A stretch of DNA of 7,149 nucleotides from Deltaproteobacteria bacterium (GTDB lineage Bacteria > Desulfobacterota > JADFXK01), in contig JADFYA010000189.1 in the NCBI GenBank assembly GCA_015233285.1, positions 1 through 7,149 of the forward strand, written 5' to 3'. The position numbers and the translations under genes were made by a program. Of the stretch, positions 1 to 6,700 are shown one piece after another (within the stretch, counting starts at the first letter, position 1; each line of letters opens with the position of its first letter). Below the pieces are notes generated by a model. It did no database searches. It was not told where the DNA came from and saw only the letters and a list, made by a program, of their open reading frames with translations.

Positions 1-48
1 CGGGCCAAAGACGCCGAAAAAAAGACGGAGCATGATGGAATCTTATGA
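1..48 (+). CDS. possible C-terminal tail of an upstream gene (partial)
   Basis: Frame 1 is open from the window edge to a TGA at 46-48 and would encode a charged tail (RAKDAEKKTEHDGIL). Its codons mostly end in G or C, as in the genes downstream. It would overlap the start of the GT9 gene by 17 bases. A rival reading is frame 3, which ends at a TGA at 33-35 and would make an ATGA overlap with the ATG at 32. Either would fit an operon of LPS genes, but about 15 residues are too few to identify a family, and this may simply be non-coding leader. Confidence 0.25.
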   Translation, partial: RAKDAEKKTEHDGIL

Positions 49-1093
49 AAAAATGCCTCAAATGAAAATCCTGATCGTCAAACTTAGCGCCATTGGTGAC
101 GTGGTCCATACCATGGCCGCGCTGACCGCGCTCAGGTCCGCCTTTCCAACGGCCAAGATTGACTGGGTGGTGGAAGAAGCGGCGGCCAGCCTGGTCAAGG
201 GGCATCCCGACGTTAATAAGGTTATGATTTCGCGAAGAAAGAAATGGCAACAAAACTTCAAAAAAATCGGCGGCATAAAGATGGCGATTCCTGAGATCCG
301 CCGGTTTGTTAAAGAGCTTCGGACGGAACGCTATGACTATGTTATTGATTTCCAGTGGTTGTTCAAAAGTGCTCTGGTCGTTGCCCTGGCCCGCGGCAAA
401 TGCAAGATGGGCTATGATCTGACCCAAGAAGGCAGTTATCTATTCCTAAACCGGCGAGTGACCCCGGTATCCAAGGATAACCACGCGGTCTGGCGCTACG
501 TTCATTTGGCCGGCGTTATGGCCGGAATTAATTTTGAAACTCCGGAGCCGGAATTGCCCCCGCGGGATTTTGAGGACGATGATTTGCGGGCCCGGCTGTC
601 CTCAGCCCATCACCCCCTGGTCGCGATCAATCCCATGGCCAAGTGGGACACCAAGAACTGGCTTCCCGAACGATTTAGCCGGTTGGCGGATACCCTGGTT
701 GAACGCTATGGCGCGAAGGTTATGTTTACCGGAAGCCCTGAAGACAGGACGATCATAGATTATATTCTTGACGGAATGCACCAAAAAGCGGTAAATATAG
801 CCGGCCACACCAGTTTGGCTGATTTAGCCGAGATCTATCGACGATCCGACCTGGTCATCTCCACTGACACGGGGCCGATGCACATGGCCGCGGCAGTCGG
901 GACTCCGGTGATCGCCCTATTCGGCCCTACGGCTCCTTGGCGTACCAGACCCTACGGGGCCAGGCATGTGGTGGTCCGAGCAGGGTTAAAGTGCAGCCCC
1001 TGCTTTAAGAAAAAATGCCGGACCAAAGAGTGCATGACAAACCTTGACGTGGATATGGTGCTTAACGCCGTAGACCGGAAACTTAAACCATAA
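32..1093 (+). CDS. waaC: lipopolysaccharide heptosyltransferase I-like glycosyltransferase (GT9 family)
   Basis: This is predicted to move L-glycero-D-manno-heptose from ADP-heptose onto Kdo-lipid A at the cytoplasmic face of the inner membrane, in LPS inner-core assembly. The N-terminal Rossmann half opens with MKILIVKLSAIGDVVHT. Asp23 in SAIGD matches the catalytic Asp position of WaaC. The C-terminal half carries the nucleotide-sugar motif DTGPMHMAAA (Asp279, His284) followed by GTPVIALFGPT, typical of GT9. Near the end lie Cys321, Cys324, Cys329 and Cys334, a pattern seen in many GT9 proteins. At 353 residues the length is normal for the family. In-frame ATGs lie at 32, 35, 53 and 62. GGAG at 27-30 favours 32 or 35, although homology begins only at Met11 (62). 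GT9 membership is very likely. The choice of WaaC over WaaF or another heptosyltransferase rests on similarity recalled from memory and is less sure. Confidence 0.88.
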   Translation: MMESYEKMPQMKILIVKLSAIGDVVHTMAALTALRSAFPTAKIDWVVEEAAASLVKGHPDVNKVMISRRKKWQQNFKKIGGIKMAIPEIRRFVKELRTERYDYVIDFQWLFKSALVVALARGKCKMGYDLTQEGSYLFLNRRVTPVSKDNHAVWRYVHLAGVMAGINFETPEPELPPRDFEDDDLRARLSSAHHPLVAINPMAKWDTKNWLPERFSRLADTLVERYGAKVMFTGSPEDRTIIDYILDGMHQKAVNIAGHTSLADLAEIYRRSDLVISTDTGPMHMAAAVGTPVIALFGPTAPWRTRPYGARHVVVRAGLKCSPCFKKKCRTKECMTNLDVDMVLNAVDRKLKP

Positions 1094-1096
1094 GGG

Positions 1097-1152
1097 TTGC
1101 AAATTACTTGTTGCTTGTTACTCGTTGCTTGTTACTTGTTAAAGGTTACCGG
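1097..1152 (+). repeat. left heptad repeat array, consensus TTRCTYG
   Basis: Eight consecutive 7-bp units can be read: TTGCAAA, TTACTTG, TTGCTTG, TTACTCG, TTGCTTG, TTACTTG, TTAAAGG and TTACCGG. The middle five are near identical and the outer ones decay. Units 1104-1117 (TTACTTGTTGCTTG) are an exact reverse complement of 1305-1318 in the right array, so a transcript could fold into a long hairpin around the core. The units are too short and have no spacers, so this is not a CRISPR array. It looks like a simple-sequence repeat of unknown role. Confidence 0.85.
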
Positions 1153-1304
1153 GTAGTTTCTTGATAAGAATCAGGGGCATGAGAAGAGAGAACCGGATGA
1201 GACGCCAGGACATACAAATATAAGTCATGCTCTTGTGAAAGGATCAACCTGAGGAATTAACGACCGTAGGACAGAATTACCAATCAGTGACCAGCAAACA
1301 AAAA

Positions 1305-1374
1305 CAAGCAACAAGTAACGAGTAACGAGTAACGAGTAACATGCAACGAGTAACTTGCAACACGCAACCCGGAA
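1305..1374 (-). repeat. right heptad repeat array, consensus CRAGYAA (inverse of the left array)
   Basis: Ten 7-bp units run from CAAGCAA and CAAGTAA through three exact CGAGTAA copies to CATGCAA, CGAGTAA, CTTGCAA, CACGCAA and CCCGGAA. Units decay toward the GT4 gene. Read on the minus strand the consensus is TTRCTYG, the same as the left array. Besides the exact 14-bp inverted match with 1104-1117, the stretch 1333-1360 pairs with 1111-1138 with four mismatches over 28 bases. The array lies just upstream of the ribosome binding site of the GT4 gene. Confidence 0.88.
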
Positions 1375-1380
1375 CGACAT

Positions 1381-1386
1381 AAAGGA
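1381..1386 (+). promoter_or_regulatory. ribosome binding site setting the GTG start of the GT4 gene
   Basis: AAAGGA sits four bases before GTG 1391. The frame stays open upstream to a TTG at 1355, but that codon lies inside the heptad repeats and has no Shine-Dalgarno sequence. The protein from 1391 begins directly with the expected first beta strand (MKLKILHTEWG), so this site decides the start. Confidence 0.65.
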
Positions 1387-1390
1387 TCTC

Positions 1391-2503
1391 GTGAAACTTA
1401 AAATTTTGCACACGGAGTGGGGTGATGCCTGGGGGGGCCAGGAAATCCGGATCATGGCCGACGTGACCGGCTTAATGAAACGGGGCCATCAGGTGACCTT
1501 GCTCTGTCCCCCAGGAAGTGGCCTGGACACTTACGGCCAGGCAGCCGGAGTCGATCTGATCAAGATGCAGATCCGGACAGCCTACGATCTTCCGTCCTGG
1601 TACCGGATCCGGCGAATAATCATGGAGCGGTCTTTTGATATTGTGGATACCCATAGCTCCATAGATAGTTGGGTAACTTCATTGGCCGTGAAATCAGGGA
1701 CAAAGGCGGCTCTGGTGAGAACCCGGCATCTGTCTACGCCTATTTCCAATCATCCCCTGAATTTTGTTTATCGGCTGCCCGATGCCATCGTGACCACCGG
1801 GTCATTTATCAAAGACCAGATGGTTAGGGACAATGGACTTGATCCCGCCAAGATATTTTCCATCCCCACCGGGGTGGATATAACCCGGTTTCACCCCGAT
1901 GTTCCCGCCTTACCAGGGCTCAGAGATGAATTGGGAATCCCGGCCACGGCTCCGGTTGTAACCATGGTGGCCTTGATGCGGAACTGGAAGCGCCATGACA
2001 TTTTGCTGGAAGCCGCCCGATTAGTGGTCAAGGAGTATCCGGACTTAAAGGTTCTGGTGGTTGGAGGGGGGCCGGACCGAGCCGTCATTGAACAAAAAGC
2101 TTTAGACTTGGGCCTGGAAAATCAGGTCGTATTTACCGGTCATCGTGAAGATGTCCCTCAATTATTGGCTATCTCAGACGTTACAGCCCTGACTTCGGAT
2201 TCATCTGAAGGGGTCCCCCAGACAGTCTTACAATACCTGGCCATGGCCAAACCGGTGGTGGGGACAACGGCAGGAGGGATCCCCGAATTAATTCGGGATG
2301 GAGAAACCGGCTTGTTGGTCCCGATCAACGATGCTGCCGCCGTGGCCCAGGCTATTTTACGCCTGCTCCGGGATAGAGGCTTGGGTCGTCGCTTGGGCAT
2401 GACCGGACGCGAACTGGTGACCCAAGTTTACGATCGGGAAAAGATGGTTGACCAGACTGAGCAGTTATATTATCGGTTGGTGGCCGCGAGGCATAAAATT
2501 TAA
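1391..2503 (+). CDS. glycosyltransferase family 4 (GT-B fold) protein
   Basis: This is a retaining glycosyltransferase of the GT4 type, likely adding a sugar to the LPS core or another surface glycan from a nucleotide-sugar donor in the cytoplasm. The 370-residue length is normal. The N-terminal acceptor domain starts with KLKILHTEWGDAWGGQE, whose Gly-Gly loop at 15-16 is typical. The C-terminal donor domain shows ALMRNWKRHD (Arg197 and Lys200, the usual phosphate-contacting pair), LKVLVVGGGPDR (220-230), and SSEGVPQTVLQYLAMAKPVV around 271-290, followed by GGIPELIRDGETG. The classic EX7E motif appears as Glu273...Gln281, so the second Glu is a Gln, a variant I recall in some GT4 groups. The start at GTG 1391 is set by AAAGGA; the longer TTG-initiated form would translate heptad repeat. 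The stop is 41 bases before the epimerase start, so the two are likely co-transcribed. Donor and acceptor cannot be named. Confidence 0.88.
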   Translation: MKLKILHTEWGDAWGGQEIRIMADVTGLMKRGHQVTLLCPPGSGLDTYGQAAGVDLIKMQIRTAYDLPSWYRIRRIIMERSFDIVDTHSSIDSWVTSLAVKSGTKAALVRTRHLSTPISNHPLNFVYRLPDAIVTTGSFIKDQMVRDNGLDPAKIFSIPTGVDITRFHPDVPALPGLRDELGIPATAPVVTMVALMRNWKRHDILLEAARLVVKEYPDLKVLVVGGGPDRAVIEQKALDLGLENQVVFTGHREDVPQLLAISDVTALTSDSSEGVPQTVLQYLAMAKPVVGTTAGGIPELIRDGETGLLVPINDAAAVAQAILRLLRDRGLGRRLGMTGRELVTQVYDREKMVDQTEQLYYRLVAARHKI

Positions 2504-2530
2504 CGGTGGCAGGCAGCCACCTACAAATGA

Positions 2531-2535
2531 AGGGA
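2531..2535 (+). promoter_or_regulatory. ribosome binding site for the epimerase GTG start
   Basis: AGGGA lies nine bases before GTG 2545. Two in-frame alternatives upstream, GTG 2506 and ATG 2527, lack a comparable site, and the added residues are not part of the Rossmann fold. This favours 2545, though ATG 2527 cannot be excluded. Confidence 0.5.
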
Positions 2536-2544
2536 TCGAACAAA

Positions 2545-3528
2545 GTGAAATGTGTGGTTACAGGCGCGGCGGGGTTTATCGGGTCCCATCTTTGTGAACG
2601 GTTGCTGGCGGAAGGACACCAGGTAACAGGAATAGATGCCTTCACCGTAGCCTATGCCCGCTGGCGAAAGGAACGAAATCTCAAGTTTCTCAAAACCTTG
2701 CCTGGGTTCAGATTAATTGAAGGGGATATTAATCAATTAAACCTGGGAGAGGTGCTCGGCGGGCAGGAGGTGGTGTTTCATTTGGCCGCCCAGGCCGGGG
2801 TTCGGACCAGTTGGGGAGAAAACTTTAAGCTTTACACCAACAACAATGTCATGTCCACCCAAAGGTTGTTGGAAGCGGCCAAGGAGGTGGGGATTAGCCG
2901 ATTCATTTTTGCCTCATCCTCCTCTCTTTATGGCGACACTGACGATTTGCCGGCTCGAGAAGATTCGGTTCTGAGGCCGGTGTCACCCTACGGTGTGACT
3001 AAAGCCGCAGGGGAGTCCCTGACCTATTTGTACCACAGAAACTTTCGCTTGCCCACGGTGGCGCTGCGATTCTTCACGGTCTATGGACCTCGACAAAGGC
3101 CGGATATGGCTTTTTATCGTTTTATCCAGAAAGGCTTTGCCGGGCAGGAAATCCAGATCTATGGCAACGGAGAACAAAGTCGGGATTTTACGTACGTTTC
3201 AGACATAGTTCAGGCCAACCTGGCGGCTATGACTGTTGAGGCCGGGGGCCAGACCTATAATGTCGGCGGAGGAGCCCGAGTCACGGTTAACCAGGTGCTG
3301 GAGCTGCTGGAAAAAATCATGGGCGTGACCTTAAAGGTATGTTATACCGAGGGTAAAAAAGGGGATGTCCGCCACACCCAGGCCAGCATGGATCGAGCCG
3401 AAAAAGACCTCAATTATCGTCCCCAGGTGACCTTGGAGCAAGGCTTAGCCGCGGAAGTTCAATGGATGAAAGAACTTCACCAAGAAGAAGCGGCGGCGGA
3501 CAAAGATACCGACATGTCGGATTATTAG
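2545..3528 (+). CDS. NAD-dependent sugar-nucleotide epimerase (UDP-glucuronate 4-epimerase-like, extended SDR)
   Basis: This is predicted to interconvert C4 epimers of a UDP-sugar with bound NAD, supplying a donor for the glycosyltransferases upstream. From GTG 2545 the protein has 327 residues. TGAAGFIG at 6-13 is the dinucleotide-binding loop. SSSSLYGD (124-131) supplies the catalytic Ser region, and SPYGVTK supplies Tyr149 and Lys153; these positions match those I recall for E. coli GalE (Ser124, Tyr149, Lys153). RFFTVYGPRQRPDMA and YGNGEQSRDFTYVSDIV are typical of the UDP-glucuronate 4-epimerase branch. UDP-glucose 4-epimerase or another extended SDR is the main alternative. The C-terminal tail is acidic and Ala-rich. 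The gap to the next gene is 52 bases with no clear promoter, so it is likely in the same operon. Confidence 0.88.
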   Translation: MKCVVTGAAGFIGSHLCERLLAEGHQVTGIDAFTVAYARWRKERNLKFLKTLPGFRLIEGDINQLNLGEVLGGQEVVFHLAAQAGVRTSWGENFKLYTNNNVMSTQRLLEAAKEVGISRFIFASSSSLYGDTDDLPAREDSVLRPVSPYGVTKAAGESLTYLYHRNFRLPTVALRFFTVYGPRQRPDMAFYRFIQKGFAGQEIQIYGNGEQSRDFTYVSDIVQANLAAMTVEAGGQTYNVGGGARVTVNQVLELLEKIMGVTLKVCYTEGKKGDVRHTQASMDRAEKDLNYRPQVTLEQGLAAEVQWMKELHQEEAAADKDTDMSDY

Positions 3529-3580
3529 TCGACGCTATGTCCAAAACCCCAACAGGCTACCCGGCCAATAAGGAATTGTT

Positions 3581-3787
3581 ATGCCTATTTCACCGCAACT
3601 TTTAGAAATACTGGCCTGCCCCCGGTGCCTGAACGGAGTTCGATTAAATAAAACCGGAGACGGTTTGATCTGCGACACCTGCCACCTGGTTTATGAAATA
3701 AGAGATGACATCCCCATTATGCTCATCAGTGAAGCATTGAAATTATTTGTTGATCCCAACCAGACGGCACGGGAGGAGACATCATGA
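3581..3787 (+). CDS. Trm112/UPF0434 (YcaR-like) zinc-ribbon protein
   Basis: This 68-residue protein has the Trm112-family layout: LLEILACPRC, a short beta hairpin, GLICDTCHLVYEIRDDIPIMLISEA. Cys13, Cys16, Cys31 and Cys34 form the zinc site. Members elsewhere activate methyltransferases; the role of the bacterial short form is not settled. In E. coli the relative ycaR lies among lpxK and kdsB, so a place in an LPS cluster is usual. AAGGA at 3570-3574, six bases before ATG 3581, supports the start. The last 15 or so residues (KLFVDPNQTAREETS) extend beyond the usual core. Its TGA (3785-3787) overlaps the ATG of the RAMP gene in ATGA, which predicts translational coupling between two proteins of unrelated pathways. 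Confidence 0.88.
   Translation: MPISPQLLEILACPRCLNGVRLNKTGDGLICDTCHLVYEIRDDIPIMLISEALKLFVDPNQTAREETS
3771..3778 (+). promoter_or_regulatory. strong ribosome binding site for the RAMP gene
   Basis: GGGAGGAG ends five bases before ATG 3784 and is the best Shine-Dalgarno match in the window. It lies inside the last codons of the zinc-ribbon gene. It fixes the RAMP start and suggests efficient translation, either coupled through the ATGA overlap or independent of it. Confidence 0.8.
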
Positions 3788-6700
3788 TTCTGAAAGGTAT
3801 ATTACATGTGGAATCTCCAATCTACAGAGGAAATTCCAGAAAAACACTTTTCACTCGGGACGGTGATGGTATCCACAAGTTGGTTTCTCTGGCCGGCGAG
3901 ATATCAGGTACGGCTCAGTCATTGATGGACGCCTTCATCGGCCAATCGGGTAATGGAAAAAATTTCGGCCTGCTCAACCGGATGTGGCTCAGGTTGTACG
4001 GTTCCCCCTTGCCGCCGAAGCTCATTACCAATGTCAAGTGCACTCTCCAGACTAAGAGTTATCCCCGAGATAATTTCTTCGATCTGCGCATGGGGTTGAA
4101 GCTGGATGAAGACAGGTTTGCCGCCGAGGCCAACGCGAATTACAAGATGGAGACCATTCTTCGTAATTCCATTTTTGACCTCACCTTGTCTTTAGATGAA
4201 CCGCAACTCAGAAATAGCGACAATGAGGCTAGATTATACTATCTTTTACAAGAATTGAAGGAAGGCAGATTCTGGTTTGGGGCGGGTAAGACCAAGGGAC
4301 TGGGACGGGTTCGGTTGGACATGGAACTGCCGTTCCCCGGTCCGGAAAAAGCACCTAAATTACATCTTGAGGCCAGCCACTTAAGAGTGGATATGCGATT
4401 CGATTCAGTCAATCCGGTGCTGGTAGGTTGGAACTGGGGTAAGGTGGACCAACAGACCGCCTCATTTACCTCCGTGGAAGCCAGGTTAATGATTGAGGCC
4501 ATGAAAGATATCCCCGGCTTCATCCGCGGCCGCCTGGAAATGATCTTGGGAGGGCCGATCTTGAGTCCGGAGGACTGGAAGCGCAAATTGGCCGAATTTC
4601 TGCCCCGGATAATCGCCATCTGGCTCATGGAACGGTCTACCGCCGAAGTTGAATCCTATGTCTTGCCAAAGTCCAGCCTAAGCAAACTGGGCAAAGGCAA
4701 ACATGCTTTGACCGAAAAGCTGCTGGTCAGACTCGAAGCCTTGGCCGAGCAACCTTTCCCCTCTCAGGATGCGGCCGAAGACGCGATTAAGGACGCCCTG
4801 GGCAAAAAGGCCAATATGGCCAACCGGGTGATAGAATGCGTGGAACGCAAGCAGCAGTCCAAAAAAACACTTGATAAAGACGCCTGGCTGCAACTTGTCG
4901 ATGCTTTCGGTTTTGACACCGGCTTATCCGAGACCGTGGCGGTGACTATCCATGATGAAACGGCCTTGACCAGGCTCATCACCACGGCCTGTCAAGACTT
5001 ATTTGCCCGAATTAATCGGCAAATCGATCATCAGATCAAATTACTTCAGAGCGACATCTGGGTGGATGCCGAAATGGCCAACCGGCAGGAACACATCCGA
5101 ATCAAGACCATGTTACTCCAAAATAAGATCAGCGAAGACCAATGGAATAATCCCCGCCTGGTCCCGGACGGAGTCAAACCGGTCATCTGGAAAGAATTTC
5201 TGGAGTCCCATAGCCGAGTGCAGTACCGCCACATGCTGGCTTCCACCAATTTGAACAAAAGTATCATTAACGACCGAAATCTGATCGAATTCCTTAAAGT
5301 CTACCGTAACCGGACCCGCCAGGAACTGGCTCAACCCTGCAATATTGATTTCAGACCCGGCCCAGGCAAGAAAAGCCGTGATATATCCAAAAAATACGGC
5401 AAACCATTTGACACCATGTTTATGCGCATGCTGTCTTGGGTCCCATCCTCCAAAGAGCAGGGCGCCTGGGAAGTATATATCCCCGGCGGCACTATTAAAG
5501 GCGCCTTCAGAAAGCGGGCGTCACAACTGCTGAAAACTCTATGGGGTGAATCGGCGAAGACCAGTCAGGTGATCAACCGCCTTTTCGGGGTTCAGGGACA
5601 ACGAGGGATGGTGATGTTCTCCGATGCATATCTCGTGGACCCCTTCGACCCACACCGGGCCTGGTGCTCCATGGAGGGGATAAAAATCAATCCCAAGACC
5701 GGGCAACCTATTGAAACGTCTAAGCATGACTACTTGTTCGCCTATGGTGACAAGCTTTCCTTCCAACTGCGTCTTGATGCCCAGGATGTGACTGGATCGG
5801 ATACCGATGCTTTCTCCATCCTGGCTCATCTGATAAACGATTTCCAAAAGGGAGACATTTGTATCGGCGGTGAAAAAACAGCCGGATTTGGTTGGGTCCA
5901 GGCTGAGGTGACCAACTTGAACCTGCTGAGCGCCAACCTGTCCCCGGCCTATGAAAAAATCTTCGGATCATATCAGTTTACCGAGCATGGTCCGTGGCAG
6001 CGATTAAGACTGGAGAGCGCAGAGGCAGCCAAAGCTTTGAGCCGGACCGCACCCATCATGGCCCGCAAGGAGGCCGGTTCCTTGACCCCACCGATGGCCA
6101 AAGCAGGGTTTATTTCCCACCGGGCCTTCGGCGGCCGTTGCGGCACGCTGGCCATCGAAGCTGAGATATTAACACCCACTAACATTAAAGAAAGTGGGGA
6201 ACCATCCTTTAATGCCACCCTCGAAAAAGAATCCATTAACGGCTGGGACTTTTTTTCCCTTTCTGCTCCAGAGGCCGCCCATCGCGGTTCCGACCGAATC
6301 TATGCGCTGCCCAGCCGGAGTATAAAGGGAATGATTCGTTATATCTATTCCATTATCACCGACTCCCGGGTTGAAAGCACGGATATTGCTAAGTTGAACC
6401 CGGCGGATAGCCTATTCGGATGGGTCGGCACCGGCCCCAACCAGGCCTTGATGGGGCGGTTATCCTTCAGTTTCGGCATGTTCCAGCAGCCCAGGCTATC
6501 CTGGTTTAAAGTCCCCTATCCTTACAGCGGCTGGGAATTTAACAATAAAAAATGGAAGAATACCCCCGGCCTGACTGTTCCGAGAACGATTATCGCCGAT
6601 TCCTGGCGTGTTTTCGGCCATTCGCCCCTGGCCCCCATAGTGACTCAGTTGGATGATTTCTCACCTGATGCAATTCAGGCCAACTATTTCCGGGCCATCC

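Larger units (their letters stand above)
1094..1390. other. intergenic region dominated by inverted heptad repeats
   Basis: These 297 bases separate the GT9 and GT4 genes and hold no credible gene. Two arrays of 7-bp units in opposite orientation flank a core of about 150 bases (1153-1304). The left array begins four bases after the GT9 stop codon, and the right array ends about 16 bases before the GT4 start, so the repeats frame almost the whole gap. I see no convincing promoter and no stem with a T-run that would make an intrinsic terminator. TTGATA (about 1162) and TATAAG (about 1217) resemble sigma-70 boxes but are not correctly spaced with each other. Confidence 0.7.

Noticed and set aside
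1097..1374. Possible CRISPR array or terminal inverted repeats of an insertion sequence
   Set aside because: The units are 7 bp with no spacers, so this is not a CRISPR array. No transposase frame lies between the arrays and no target-site duplication is evident.
1355..1390. TTG-initiated N-terminal extension of the GT4 protein
   Set aside because: It would translate degenerate heptad repeat, lacks a Shine-Dalgarno sequence, and precedes the normal first beta strand. GTG 1391 is better.
1225..1455. 76-codon minus-strand frame with a Leu/Val/Tyr/Cys-rich middle resembling a membrane segment
   Set aside because: The hydrophobic part is only the heptad repeat read on the minus strand, and the rest is antisense to the GT4 start. 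No ribosome binding site or family is seen.
2282..2297. Perfect 16-bp palindrome CCCGAATTAATTCGGG
   Set aside because: It lies inside the GT4 gene and encodes a conserved stretch (PELIRDG), so coding constraint and chance explain it. No second copy was noticed.
3509..3520. Perfect 12-bp palindrome CCGACATGTCGG at the end of the epimerase gene, as a terminator or operator
   Set aside because: It has no loop or following T-run, and the next gene is only 52 bases past the stop. A terminator is unlikely, and no operator evidence exists.
4239..4628. 129-codon minus-strand frame inside the RAMP gene, and another at 5539-5847
   Set aside because: Both are antisense to clear RAMP coding sequence and show no recognisable motif, so they are shadow frames.
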